The notes under the pieces: model-generated | Databases searched by the model: none | Told to the model about the DNA's origin: nothing | Seen by the model: only the letters and a program-made list of their open reading frames with translations | Translations under genes and position numbers: made by a program | Assembly: GCA_963761015.1 (NCBI GenBank) | Contig: CAVXFL010000020.1 | Coordinates: 124,001 to 188,000 of the forward strand | DNA length: 64,000 nt | From: CAVXFL01 sp963761015 | Lineage (GTDB): Bacteria > Pseudomonadota > Alphaproteobacteria > Acetobacterales > Acetobacteraceae | Reading direction: 5' to 3' | Shown: positions 1 to 10,800 of the stretch, one piece after another | Position numbering within the stretch: the first letter of the stretch is position 1 | Layout: the number at the start of each line of letters is the position of its first letter

Positions 1-907
1 GTTCGCCGATGCGGAGCCGGTCGACATGGCGGGTGAACGGCTGTCGCAGCACTTCCGTCAGCCGGCACGACGAGGCCAGCACCTTCAGCGGGTCGCGGTG
101 CACGAACACGATGCGCGCGTCGGGATAGACCTCGGCAATGGCGTCCAGCGCGAACGCGTGATCCGGCGATTTCAGGACCCAGCGGCGCGCGTCGGGCGAA
201 GCGGCACGCGCCTGGTGCTGCAAATGCCGCAAGAAGCGGCGATGAAACCGATAGGCGTTCACGTGCCCGGCCTCGGCCAGCCAGCGCCGGTAGGACGGGA
301 CTTCGTGCGTGATGTCGAATCGGAGGCTGGCGAAGGTGTGCGCGGTGATTTCGGTGCATTCCTGCGGCGACCAGGCATCGAACGGATGCAGGTTTTTCAC
401 CTCGGGGGCGAGGCGCTCGAAGGCCCGGAGTTGGCGCGCGACCTGCTCCGGGCCGGCCCGGCGCCCGGCCGCGCGATGGCCCGGGTTGGGATAGATCGTC
501 TGCCAACAGAGCGGAACGAGGTTGGCCCGATCGCTCGCCAGCAAGCGATGCAGGAATGTCGTGCCGCTGCGCGGCAGCCCGGTGATGAAAACCGGCTGCG
601 CGATCCGCTCCTCGGCAATGCCTGGATTGCTGCTCTCTTCGTCGCGCAGGATCAGCAGGTTGCAGAGATAACGGAGCAGATCCCAGCGAGCGCCGATCCG
701 ACCGAACAGGGTCAGGTTCGATTCGGTCTGATACGCATCCAGCAGCACCCGCAGCGGCTCGGCTACCGCCACGTCGCCGAAATCGTCCAGGCCGGTGCGG
801 CGACGCGCCGCGTCGATCAACTCCTCGGCGAGCATCGGGCGCTGGGCGATTCCCAGGAAATCGCTTCCGCGGTCCGCGGCGCGCAGGAGTTGAGCCAGAA
901 GCGTCAT
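1..907 (-). CDS. Sulfotransferase family protein (C-terminus cut by window edge)
   Basis: Reading the minus strand from the ATG at 907 gives an open frame of about 302 codons that runs off the window start without a stop. The cofactor signatures of PAPS-dependent sulfotransferases are visible: the 5'-phosphosulfate loop GLPRSGTT (about residue 115) and, near the cut end, a 3'-phosphate-binding motif HRDPLKVLASS. The product should transfer sulfate from PAPS to an unidentified small or lipid/carbohydrate acceptor. No signal peptide or membrane segment is seen, so it is probably cytosolic. It is followed on the same strand side by a large glycosyltransferase gene, which would fit decoration of a surface glycan, but that is inference. 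The far C-terminus lies outside the window. Confidence 0.85.
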   Translation of the reverse strand, partial: MTLLAQLLRAADRGSDFLGIAQRPMLAEELIDAARRRTGLDDFGDVAVAEPLRVLLDAYQTESNLTLFGRIGARWDLLRYLCNLLILRDEESSNPGIAEERIAQPVFITGLPRSGTTFLHRLLASDRANLVPLCWQTIYPNPGHRAAGRRAGPEQVARQLRAFERLAPEVKNLHPFDAWSPQECTEITAHTFASLRFDITHEVPSYRRWLAEAGHVNAYRFHRRFLRHLQHQARAASPDARRWVLKSPDHAFALDAIAEVYPDARIVFVHRDPLKVLASSCRLTEVLRQPFTRHVDRLRIGE

Positions 908-1110
908 CGGCAGGGTTTCGGCCAGAGGTGATAAACCATAAAGGACGCGCCGCCGTTCGGTTCCGAAACCGGCGGAGGAGGGCAGAGTTGCTCGGCCCGC
1001 TCGCTGACCAGGCGGCTGATACGGGCCCTCTATGGTGGGGTTGCCCGGGGGGCACGCGCAAGGCCGTTACGAAACGAAATCCAGCGGTCGCGCCGCCGCG
1101 CCGGCACCGC

Positions 1111-4100
1111 TCACTCGGCCGCCACCGCCCGGTTATGCGAGAATGCGTGACCGGGCAGTTTGCTTTGCGGTTGTGCTTGCGGCCGCGCCGCTCCGACAAT
1201 ATCCGCCAGTTGCTCGCGATACCGTGCGGGCGAATTCTCGCGTGCCAGGCGCAGGAGGGCCTGCGTGCGCAGGGCCTGCCATACCCGCCGGGACCGATAC
1301 ACGGCGGCGATGCGATCGGCGAAATCGGCGGGGCTGCCCGCATCGGCCGACATCAGCTCGACCCCGCTGGTCCAGCCGAGCTGTTGGCACAGGAGGTCGC
1401 TGGCTACCACGGGCAGCCCGTATCCCGCCGCCTCGTAAATCTTGTACGGCGTGCCGGCCGCGTACCGGGTCGGCGCGACGAAAATCCGATGGCGCTCATA
1501 GAGGGGCCGCAGGTCCTCGACCTCGCCCAGCAGTTCCACGTCGGGCCGGCCGCGCCATCGCCTGAGCCCCACGCCCGGCGCGGTGTAGCCCGCGACACTC
1601 ACGCGCGCGCCGGCTCCGAGCCGCGCGTGCAGCAGCGGCAACACCTCGTCGAGGAACCAGCACAACGCATCGTGGTTCGGGGAGTCGGTCTGGTGCATGG
1701 AGCCGACGAACAGCAGGCCCGAGCGCTCCTCGAACGCGGCTTCGGTGGGCGTGGCCTCGCGCATCGTGCCGAGCACGACCACCTCTGTCAGACCCGCCCT
1801 GTTGCGCAAAAGTTCCGCTTCCACCTCGCTCACGGCCACGATACGCTGGCAGAACCAGGCGTTGGCGAATTCGCGCGTGAGTGCCAGGTCCAGATCGAAC
1901 GGGGCGCCGGTGAGCGTCGCGCGCGCCAGTTCGCGAAGCGAAAACACCGCCTCGCTGTCGAGCACGACGGTCACGCGGTTGGGATCGCCGCAGCAGCGCT
2001 CCAGGACCGGCCGCGCCTTGTCGAGATTGTGGGCGCGTGAAATCCAGATGACGTCGTAATAGCCGACCCGCCGTTCCAGGAAATCCGGCAGGTGTGCGAT
2101 CGTGCGGTCGTACATGACCTCGACGGTGTCCGGCAGATCGGCGAAGACGCGCGCCAGGTCGAAGCGGCAGCCGTTCACCGGAAACACCGTCACCGCGCAT
2201 CCGAGATCGACCATCGCGCGCACGATGTCGTTCGCGCGCACATAGCCCGAACCGGTGTTGCGCAGCGGAACGGTGTCCTCGACCAACAGGATTCGCCGTC
2301 CGGGCGCGCCGGCGCTGCGCGCCAAGAGTTCCTGACTCGGATTTCTCGCATGCTGGTGCTTCAGCCAGGATCGGTGCTTGGCGGCAAACACCTCCTGGTT
2401 GCGACCCATCATGGCGATAGCAGCGTCGGGCGTAGCGGCGCTCGCGTATTCATGGTGCGTCAACTGCACCGCGGGATCGTAAACCACGCGATACCCGGCT
2501 TGCCAAAGCCGCACGCATAGATCGGCGTCTTCATAATAGGCCGGGGCGAAGGCGTCGTCGAAACCGCCGAGCGCCCTCAACGCCGACGTGCGCACCAGGA
2601 GAAAGACGCCCGAGCAGTAGTCGACATCGCGGACAAAGTCGGCCTCCGGCGAGCAGGCGGGCGCGTCGCGCAGATAGCCGGATGCGTGCCCGTCGCGCCA
2701 GATGATCGAGCCGGCCTCCTGCAGCAGCCCATGCGTGCGGACCACCTTGCCACCGACCGCGCCGATCGCGCCGTCCGAGCGCAGGCGACGGAGCGCGCAA
2801 TCGAGCGATCCCGGCGACAGTTCCACGTCGTTGTTGAGAAACAGGTCCTGCCGGCGCGGTAGCGCGCGCCAGCACGGCGTTGCAGCCGCGCACGAAGCCG
2901 ATATTGCCTTCGTAGCGCAGGACCAGCGCGCCGGACACGTACTGTTCGATACGGCGGGTCTCATCGGAGGATCCGCAATCCACCAGGATCACCTCGAGCG
3001 CTCCTGGATAGTTGGCCCGAAGCGACTCCAAGGCCAGCATGGTCAGCGCGAACCGGTCGCGCGCAACCAGGATGACGCTGACCTCGGCCGCGCCGCGAAA
3101 GCCGAAATCCGGTTTGCGGCGGGCGAGATGGACAAGCTGGTCGCGCGCTCTCCGCGCGAACAAGGACCGCGCCTGCTGCTCGTCGAGCCCGGCCGCGGGC
3201 GATTCCTTGGGACGCCGGCGCGACTGCAGAAACCGCACGAAGGCATCGCGCGGCGCGCCGTCGGATTGCGGCGGCCCCGCCGGCTGGTACTCGCGCAAAT
3301 CGATGAACGGCGCCGGGGCGCGTAGTTCGAACACGCCGTGAAACAGGAAATGCTGATAGCCCGAGCGCAGCGTGCCGGCCGCCAGCAACGGCTGGATATC
3401 GGGATTGGCCTCGCGATAGAATTGTTCGGAAAACTGGCAGAGCGGATCGAAGTTTTCCGGCGATTCGTTGCAGACGTAATGGTGCAGGGCGCAGAGCCAG
3501 CGTCCCGCCCGGATAGCCGCGTCCACCTCCGGATAGCGATAGCGATACCAATCAGCATCGAAGTAGAGGGAGCTCTCGGCGTCGCGGCCGATCAGATGAA
3601 TGCGCCTGAGAAAGTGCTGAAACGCGCCGGAACCGAGTTCCGGATCGTCGATGTGCTCGCGATAATATCCGGGATCGAACAGGATATGGGCGCGGCGGTT
3701 TTCGCGCGCTCCGTGTTTCAGATAGTGGTCGTAGCGGTTGAAAACGCCGGGCGGAAGCTCGGCCAGATCGGCATTGAGGGTGCGGTACAGCACGTCGTCG
3801 AACAGCCAGTGCGGCGAACGGCCGGGGCAACCGATGGCGCAGTAGTGATCGAATCCGGACCGGAATTTCCCGGAGGCGACCAGACTGCGTACGTCCGGAT
3901 TGGTCGTCAGGTACCAGGATTCGTCGAAGAACATGCTCGGCGAATGCCCGAGCGATTGTCCGTGGGTCAGGTAGAACTGCAATACGCCGTAGCGCGAGCG
4001 ATCCGTCAGCCGATCGCCGATTTCGGGATAGGCGCAGAGATACCAGTCCAGATCGAACGCGGCCCAGGCCGCTTCCGGGTCCTCGCAGCGAAGCAGATCC

Positions 4101-4204
4101 TCGGCTCGGAGCAGCTTGCGGCTCCGCGGCTGGCCGGCCGCGATGGACCGCTTGCGGGGCCGAGCCGTCCGCCGTTTCCCGGCAACGGGCTGTACGTCCT
4201 TCAC
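1111..4204 (-). pseudogene. Large glycosyltransferase: N-terminal repeats + GT2 + GT4 domains, one frameshift
   Basis: Two minus-strand frames join at about 2858 if one base is removed, giving about 1030 residues. The first 300 or so residues carry repeated D/F-W/Y-Y-x(n)-H-Y-x(3)-G-A/C motifs (for example DLDWYLCAYPEI, FDESWYLTTNPDV, HYLKHGA) of the kind found in bacterial glycan-synthesis proteins. A GT-A (family 2) domain follows, with SVILVARDR, NIGFVRGCN and FLNNDVEL, the last of these after the frameshift. The C-terminal half is a GT-B/group 1 domain (GLLFVGSMHQTDSPN, FVAPTRYAAGTPYKIYEAA). I chose the GTG at 4204, 43 bp after the stop of the upstream CoA-transferase gene; an in-frame ATG at 4318 would overlap that gene by about 70 bp. 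The likely role is building a surface polysaccharide or glycoprotein. The break may be an assembly error, because the restored frame is intact. Confidence 0.8.
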
Positions 4205-4247
4205 TGGCGCGCGGGGTTCGCAACGTGGTTGCCGATATGCGCCAGTG

Positions 4248-5513
4248 TCACCTCCGTCGTCGGGCGGGCAGCACGCCGTCCTGCCGGAGGCTGCCGATCT
4301 CCTCGGCCGCGAAGCCATGCTCGCGCAGCACCTCGTCCGTGTGTTCGGCGAAGCGCGGCGGCGCGGCGCGGGTGCCGCCGGGCGTGCGGGAGAGCTTGAT
4401 CGGGGTGCCGAGGCCCCGATAGGCGCCGAGTTCGGTCACCATGGACCGGGCCTCGGCCTGGCCGGCCGCCAGCGCTTCGTCGACGGCGAGCACCGGGCCC
4501 GCCGGAAGACCGGCCCGGAGCAGGCGCAGGCAAAGTTCCTGCCCGTCCGTCTCGGCCAGGATCGCGGCGAAGCGCTCGGTCAGCATCGGGCGGTTGCGCA
4601 GCCGGTCGGCGTTGGTCAGAAATCGCGGGTCGCCGGATAGCTCCGCGACGCCCAGCAATTCGCAGAGCTTCCGGAACTGGCCGTCATTGCCGGCCGCGAC
4701 AAAGATTTCGCCGGTTCGGGTGCGGTATTTCTCGTACGGCGCCAGGTTCGGGTGCGGATTGCCGGTCGGCGTCGGGCGCTTGCCGTCGAGGAAGTAGTTG
4801 GCCGCCTGCGGGTGCAGCAGCGCCAGGCCGCAATCGTGCAAAGTCATGTCGAGGAACTGGCCGCGCCCGGAGCGCTGCCGTTCATAGAGCGCCATCAAAA
4901 TGGCGATCACGGCATAAAGCCCGGTGGCGAGATCGACCACCGGCGTTCCCATGCGCGTCGGGCCGGCATTCGCGTCGCCGTTGATGCTCATCAGCCCGGT
5001 CATGGCCTGCAGAATGGCGTCGTAGCCCGGCAGCCCGCCGAGCGGCCCGTCAGCCCCGAAGCCGGACACGCGGCAATGGATCAGGCGCGGGAACCGCTCG
5101 GCCAGCACCGTCTCGTAGGCGAGGCCCCAGCGTTCCATGCCGCCCGGCTTGAAATTCTCCACCAGCACGTCGGCATCGGCGAGCAACCGTAGCAACACCT
5201 CCCGCCCCCGCGGCTGGCCCAGGTCGAGCGCGACGCCCCGCTTGTTGCGGTTCACCCCGACGAAGTAGCTGGCGTCCCGCGTGCCGTCCGGCTGCTCCAG
5301 GAACGGCGGCCCCCAGTCCCGCACCTCGTCGCCCTGCGGGGGCTCGACCTTGATCACGTCCGCGCCGTGGTCCGACAGGATCATCGTGCAGTACGGGCCT
5401 CCGAGCACCCGTGTCAGATCGATCACCTTCAGCCCGGCGAGCGCGCCCGGCGACGCCGCCAACCCCCGTCCGGTCGCCTGCTCGGTCCGATCCGCTTCAT
5501 CTTGCGATGGCAT
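4248..5513 (-). CDS. CaiB/BaiF family CoA-transferase
   Basis: This is a 421-residue class III CoA-transferase, which moves CoA between organic acids through a glutamyl/aspartyl anhydride. Family features are GLKVIDLTRVLGGPYCTMIL near the N-terminus (following ASPGALA), ADVIKVEPP, and the SGFG-x2-GPLGGLPGYD segment in which the Asp (about residue 165) is the expected catalytic nucleophile. I start at the second ATG (5513) because GGGGTGGA lies about six bases upstream; a GTG three codons earlier (5522) is also possible. The acid substrate cannot be told from sequence. It is divergently transcribed from a 2-keto-4-pentenoate-hydratase-like gene (5655), so the pair may share a regulatory region and take part in degradation of an aromatic-derived or dicarboxylic acid. 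Confidence 0.9.
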   Translation of the reverse strand: MPSQDEADRTEQATGRGLAASPGALAGLKVIDLTRVLGGPYCTMILSDHGADVIKVEPPQGDEVRDWGPPFLEQPDGTRDASYFVGVNRNKRGVALDLGQPRGREVLLRLLADADVLVENFKPGGMERWGLAYETVLAERFPRLIHCRVSGFGADGPLGGLPGYDAILQAMTGLMSINGDANAGPTRMGTPVVDLATGLYAVIAILMALYERQRSGRGQFLDMTLHDCGLALLHPQAANYFLDGKRPTPTGNPHPNLAPYEKYRTRTGEIFVAAGNDGQFRKLCELLGVAELSGDPRFLTNADRLRNRPMLTERFAAILAETDGQELCLRLLRAGLPAGPVLAVDEALAAGQAEARSMVTELGAYRGLGTPIKLSRTPGGTRAAPPRFAEHTDEVLREHGFAAEEIGSLRQDGVLPARRRR

Positions 5514-5654
5514 GCTTTCCACCCCGTTAACGCCATGTCGCGCGGGCGGCGAACGAGCGCCGCCGATTGGCCCGCCGGCAAGGAAGAGATCGCCTCGCCG
5601 GCGGCTGACAGACTACAATCGGCCGAGTTTGCGCCGAACGGGAGGGGCGACCGC

Positions 5655-6428
5655 ATGGCGTTCGATCTGCAATCCGCGCTGGCCAGCTTCTGGGAGGCGC
5701 GCGGCCGCGGCGAATACTTCCCCGCCGCCTGGCACGACCGGCTCGACCTGGCGCAGGCCTATCAGGTCCAGTTGGGCCTGATCGACCGCCGTTGCGCGGA
5801 AGGCGCGCGCCATGTCGGCTGGAAGGTCGGGCTCACCAGCCCGGCCATCCAGCGGCAGTTCGGCTTCGCCGAGCCGGTGTTCGGCTGCCTTCTCGCCGAC
5901 GGCCGCAAGGCCTCGGGGCACGTTTTCGGCGCGGGCGAGCTGATCGAGCCCGGATTCGAGGTCGAGCTGTGTTTCCGGATGCGCGCGGCGTTGGCAGGCG
6001 AGGCGGACCTCGATCGCGTCCGCGAGGCGGTGGAAGTCTGCCATCCGGCGCTGGAGATCATCGAAACGCGCGGCGATTTCCGCGCGCAGCTGCATCTGGC
6101 GCTGGCCGACAACGCGCAGCAGAAGGCGTTCGTGCTGGGCGCCCCGGTCCCGCTGACGCCCGCGCTCGATCTGCCCCGGGTGGAAGCGCGCGTCTGGATC
6201 AACGGCGAGGAGGTGGCGAGCGGGCGCGGTGACGGCGTGCTCGGCAACCCACTCAATTCGGTCGCCTGGCTCGCCCGCAAGCTTGGCGAGTTCGGCCGCG
6301 CGTTGCGCGAGGGCGACTACGTCATGAGCGGGTCCTTCACCCGCCAATTCCCGCTACGGCCGGGCGACAGTGTCCGCGCCGACTTCTCCGGCATCGGTGC
6401 GGTCGAAACGCGCATGGAACCGCGATGA
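5655..6428 (+). CDS. 2-keto-4-pentenoate hydratase-like / fumarylacetoacetase-fold hydratase-decarboxylase
   Basis: The protein has 257 residues and starts at the ATG behind GGGAGGGGCG. It belongs to the MhpD/XylI-like branch of the fumarylacetoacetate hydrolase fold. GWKVGLTSPAIQRQFG, EPVFGCLL and GFEVELCFRM (the Glu ligands for a divalent metal) are visible, and the length matches the family's usual 255-265 residues. Enzymes of this branch hydrate 2-hydroxy-2,4-dienoates or decarboxylate oxalocrotonate in meta-cleavage pathways. No other meta-cleavage genes are adjacent, so the exact substrate is unknown. The gene is divergent from the CaiB/BaiF CoA-transferase, with about 140 bp between the two starts. 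Confidence 0.85.
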   Translation: MAFDLQSALASFWEARGRGEYFPAAWHDRLDLAQAYQVQLGLIDRRCAEGARHVGWKVGLTSPAIQRQFGFAEPVFGCLLADGRKASGHVFGAGELIEPGFEVELCFRMRAALAGEADLDRVREAVEVCHPALEIIETRGDFRAQLHLALADNAQQKAFVLGAPVPLTPALDLPRVEARVWINGEEVASGRGDGVLGNPLNSVAWLARKLGEFGRALREGDYVMSGSFTRQFPLRPGDSVRADFSGIGAVETRMEPR

Positions 6429-6480
6429 CGGCAATTCGCCGGCAAAGCGCGAAACCGCCGCCGCGGCCCGCTCGTCGCGT

Positions 6481-7086
6481 TTACCCTATTTGCCAGATCA
6501 TCTGGTAATCGCTGCGGACCGGCCTCAGCCCGATATCGCGAAAGTACAGTTCGACCAGCATGCCCTTGCCGATCCGTCCGCTCGGCGTGGCCGGATTGTC
6601 GTCGATCATCAGCAAGGCGCCGCTCGGAAGGGCGCCCAACGCGAGCAACTCCTTCATGCAATGAAACGCCGCCGGGAACGGGTTGGCCACATCGAAGTCG
6701 AAGGAATCGAGATAGACGGCATCGAAACCGCACCTGCCGTCAGCCCGGCGGCTCATCTCGGCCAAGAGCGCCACCGAGTGCCCACATTTGACTTGTGTTT
6801 TCGGTGTGGTCTTCCGTTGCGCGAAATCGACCGCTGCCGCATCCAGATCCACGCTGACAACGCGGCCGTCGTGATGGTTGACGAAGGCGTCGAACAGAAG
6901 CGTGCTCTGTCCATCGCCGCCCCAGTTGTCCGGCTGGCGCGCGCAGCCGGTCTCCAGGATTCGGTAGAAGGGCAACGCCCGCGCTTCCAGCCGTTCGAAG
7001 AACTCCCGAAAGCTCGCGGCGCGATGCGCCAATCGCGGCGCGAATTCGGCATCGAAGCGCGCCAGGAACGAGCCGCCGGACCCCAC
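6481..7086 (-). CDS. Class I SAM-dependent methyltransferase
   Basis: A 201-residue cytosolic protein, starting at GTG 7086, 12 bp after the restored stop of the upstream GST gene, so the two probably form an operon. It has a Rossmann-like methyltransferase motif I (ILETGCARQ, about residue 44), an acidic strand-2 end (VVSVDLDAAAV), and a motif IV-like FDAVYLDSFDF. The overall look is that of the small Methyltransf_24-type family that acts on diverse small molecules or glycans. The substrate is not predictable. The C-terminal half (GALLMIDDNPATP) is typical of the same group. Confidence 0.75.
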   Translation of the reverse strand: MGSGGSFLARFDAEFAPRLAHRAASFREFFERLEARALPFYRILETGCARQPDNWGGDGQSTLLFDAFVNHHDGRVVSVDLDAAAVDFAQRKTTPKTQVKCGHSVALLAEMSRRADGRCGFDAVYLDSFDFDVANPFPAAFHCMKELLALGALPSGALLMIDDNPATPSGRIGKGMLVELYFRDIGLRPVRSDYQMIWQIG

Positions 7087-7098
7087 GCGATCTCCGGA

Positions 7099-7769
7099 TC
7101 AGAAATCCAGAATCCGCGTAGTGCGCGGGCGGGGTTACGCCGGGGACGCGGTCGGCGAGCAACGCGCGGAAGCTCGGGCGGCTCTTCATGCGCGCATACC
7201 AGTCGCGGGCGGGCTCGGAGATGGACCAATCCACGTCGCCGGCGAAGTCGAGCGCCGAGAGATGCCCGGCGGCGGCGAAATCGGCGAGCGTTATGGACGG
7301 TCCGGCCAGCCAGGCGCGGTTCTCGGCCAGCCAGCCCAGATACTCCATGTGCGGCTTGAGGTTGGCGTAGCCCGCCCGCATGGCCGAGGCGTCCGGCTCG
7401 CCGCGCCCGGCCAGCCGCTTCATGAATTTCTCGCCGAGCAGGTTCCGCGTGACCTCGAAGGCGAACTTGCCGTCGAACCAGGCGACCAGCCGGCGCACCT
7501 CGACCCGCTCGCCGAGCGTCTGGCCGAGCAGGGACGTGTTCGGATAGGCCTCCTCCAGATAGTCGCAGATCACCGCCGAGTTCGGGAACGACGAGGTCGT
7601 TCTCCTCGATCAGGGTCGGCACGGTGCCGGCGGGATTCAGCTCCAGGTATTCCGGCCGCCGCTGCCAGACCTTTTCCACGCGCAGCTCGAACGGCAGACG
7701 CCGCTCCGAGAGAACCAGCCGGACCTTACGCGAGAACGGCGATAACGGAAGATGATACAGGACACGCAT
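7099..7769 (-). pseudogene. Glutathione S-transferase family protein, two frameshifts
   Basis: Three minus-strand frames combine into a normal 222-residue GST. The N-terminal thioredoxin-like domain is MRVLYHLPLSPFSRKVRLVL with the cis-Pro segment GTVPTLIE. The all-helical C-terminal domain begins near ICDYLEEAYPN. Frame changes are at about 7584-7586 (an extra C in a CCC run, read on the minus strand) and at about 7104 (an extra T). With both bases removed, the protein reads through PNSAVICDYLEE and ends in ADLDF followed by a stop at 7099-7101. Soluble GSTs of this kind conjugate glutathione or act as reductases or isomerases; the substrate is unknown. Both breaks look like sequencing insertions, because the restored protein has the expected length and ending. 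Confidence 0.8.
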
Positions 7770-7858
7770 CGCCAGCCCTTATGCCCCAGCCCTTATGCCA
7801 TCGTATCCCTCTCGCGCCAACGAGTTGCCGGATCAACTCGCCAGCAAAGCTGGAAATA

Positions 7859-10800
7859 TCAGGCCCGCAGCGCCTCGGCCGGCTCGTCGGTCAGCGGCAC
7901 CGGCAGGTACTTCACGAAATCCTTGGGCACGACCTGCCAGAACTGCGGCAGGACGCGGTCCCATTCGAGTTGCAGCATGGCGGCATAGCGGCTGTTGGTC
8001 TCGGCCACGTGCCGGGCGAGCAGGCCGCGCAGGACCTCCTCCCAGTGCGCCGAGGCGACCCGCTGCCAGATCAGGGTGTCGGGGTTCACCCGCAGTTCGA
8101 ACAGGTTGCGCGGGTCGTGGACGAAGGCCATGCCGCCGGTGAACCCGGCGCCGAAATTGTCGCCGACATCGCCCAGGATCGCCACCGTGCCGCCGGTCAT
8201 GTATTCGCAGCCGTTGGAGCCGCAGCCTTCGACCACCGCGACGCCGCCCGAGTTGCGCACCGCGAACCGCTCGCCCGCCTGCCCGGCCGCGAACAGATAC
8301 CCCGAGGTCGCGCCGTACAGGACCGTGTTCCCGACGATCGTGTTGTCCTGGCTGAGCAGGGTGGACGACGGCGCCGGCCGCACCACGATGGTCGCGCCGG
8401 AAAGCCCCTTGCCGACGTAGTCGTTGGCGTCGCCAAACACCTCGAGCTTCAGTCCCTGGACGGCGAAGGCGCCGAGCGACTGGCCGGCCGAGCCGCGTAG
8501 CCGCATCGTCACGTGGTTCGGCTGCAATCCGGTCATGCCGAACTTGCGCACGACCTTGGAGGAGAACTTCGCGCCGATCGCGCGATGCGTATTGCGAATG
8601 CTGTATTGCAACTGCATCTTTTCGCCCCGCTCGAACAGGGGCGCGGCGTCGGCGATCATCCGCACGTCCAGCGTTTCCGGTACCTCGTTGCGTCCGGCAA
8701 CCGTGCAGTGGCGCGCGTAGGGGCCCGGATCGGCCTGCACCAGCAGCGGATTGAGATCGAGATCGTCGAGGAACTCGGAGCCGCGGCTGACCTGCTTCAG
8801 CAGATCGGTGCGGCCGATCACCTCGGCCAGGCTGCGCACGCCGAGCGAGGCCAGAATGCCCCGCACGTCCTCGGCGATGAACGAGAACAGGTTGATCACC
8901 TTCTCCGGCGAGCCATCGAATTTCTGCCGCAGCTTCGGGTCCTGCGTGCAGACGCCGACCGGGCAAGTGTTGGAATGGCACTGGCGCACCATGATGCAGC
9001 CCATGGCGACGAGCGAGGCGGTGCCGATGCCGAACTCCTCCGCGCCCAGCATGGCGGCGATCACCACGTCGCGGCCGGTCTTGATGCCGCCGTCGGTGCG
9101 CAGCTTCACCCGATGGCGCAGCCGGTTCAGCATCAGCACCTGATGCGCTTCCGAAAGCCCCATCTCCCACGGCAGCCCGGCGTATTTGATCGAGCTTTGC
9201 GGCGAGGCGCCGGTGCCGCCCGAATGCCCCGAAATCAGAATCGCGTCGGCTTTCGCCTTGGCGACGCCGGCGGCGATCGTGCCGATGCCCGAGCGCGCGA
9301 CCAGCTTCACGCAAACGGTGGCGTCCGGATTGATCTGCTTCAGGTCGTAGATGAGCTGCGCCAGATCCTCGATGGAATAAATGTCATGGTGCGGCGGCGG
9401 GCTGATGAGCGCGATGCCGGGCGTGGCGTGCCGCAGCTTCGCGATCATGTCCGAGACCTTGAAGCCGGGAAGCTGGCCGCCCTCGCCCGGCTTCGCGCCC
9501 TGGGCGATCTTGATCTCGATCTCGCGGCAGTTGTTCAGATACTCGGCGGTCACGCCGAACCGGCCCGAGGCGATCTGCTTGATGGCGGACGAGGCGTTGT
9601 CGCCGTTCGGGCGCGGCACCGCGCGCGCCGGGTCCTCGCCGCCCTCGCCGGAATCGGACCGCGCGCCGATCCGGTTCATGGCGATCGACAGCGTTTCATG
9701 CGCCTCGGGGCTCAGCGCGCCCAATGAAATGCCTGGCGCGACCAGGCGCTTGCGGATTTCCGTGATGCTCTCGACCTCGTCGATCGGGATCGGCGTGCGC
9801 GCTTCCGTGCGGAAATCCAGGAGATCGCGCAAGGCAACCGGCGGCATGCGCCGCACCGCGTCGGCGTAGCGGCGATACGTGGTGTAGCTGTCGGTCGCCA
9901 CCGCGGTTTGCAACGTGTGGATCAGCGGCGCATCGAACGCGTGCGTCTCGCCGCTGTGACGCATCTTGTAGATGCCGCCGACCGGCAACGTGACCACGTC
10001 CGCGTTCCAGGCCTTCCCGTGCAGCGCCAGCGCCTTGCGCGCGATGCCGGAAAGCCCGATGCCGGAAATGCGCGACTGCATGCCGGGGAAGAATTCCGCG
10101 ACCAGCGCGCGCGAGAGCCCGATCGCCTCGAAATTGTAGCCGCCGCGATACGACGAGATCACCGAGATGCCCATCTTGGACATCGTCTTCAGCAGACCCT
10201 TGTCGATCGCCTTCTTGTAGCGCTGCACCGCGGCTTTCAGGCTGATGTCGCCGAACAGCCCGCGGCGGTGCCGGTCGGCGATCGCCGCCTCGGCGAGATA
10301 GGCGTTCACCGTCGTCGCGCCGACGCCGATCAGCACGGAGAAATAATGCACGTCCAGGCATTCCGCCACGCGCACGTTCAGGCTGGTGAAGGTGCGCAGC
10401 GACTGGCGCACGAGATGCGTGTGCACGCCCGCCGTGGCGAGGATCATGGGGATCGGCACACGCTCCGGCCCCTCAGCGTCGTCCGTCAGGATCACGTGCG
10501 TGCAGCCGGCGCGCACGCCTTCTTCCGCCTCGCGCCGGATGCGCTCCAGCGCGGCGCGCAATCCGGCCTCGCCGTCGTCGAGCGGGAACGTGCAGTCGAC
10601 CACGCAGGCGGAGGCGCCCATGTACTCGCGCATTGCGGCGAACTCGGCCGTGGACAGCACCGGGGTTTCCAGTTGCAGCAGATCGAGCTGGCTGGAATCC
10701 TCGTCCAGCACATTGCCCAGATTGCCCAGCCGGGTCTTCAGGGTCATCACCCGCGTCTCGCGCAGGCTGTCGATCGGCGGGTTCGTCACCTGGCTGAACG

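Noticed and set aside
26..931. A 301-codon plus-strand open frame over the sulfotransferase region
   Set aside because: It is a high-GC shadow. The opposite strand encodes a protein with exact sulfotransferase motifs, and the plus frame has no recognisable pattern.
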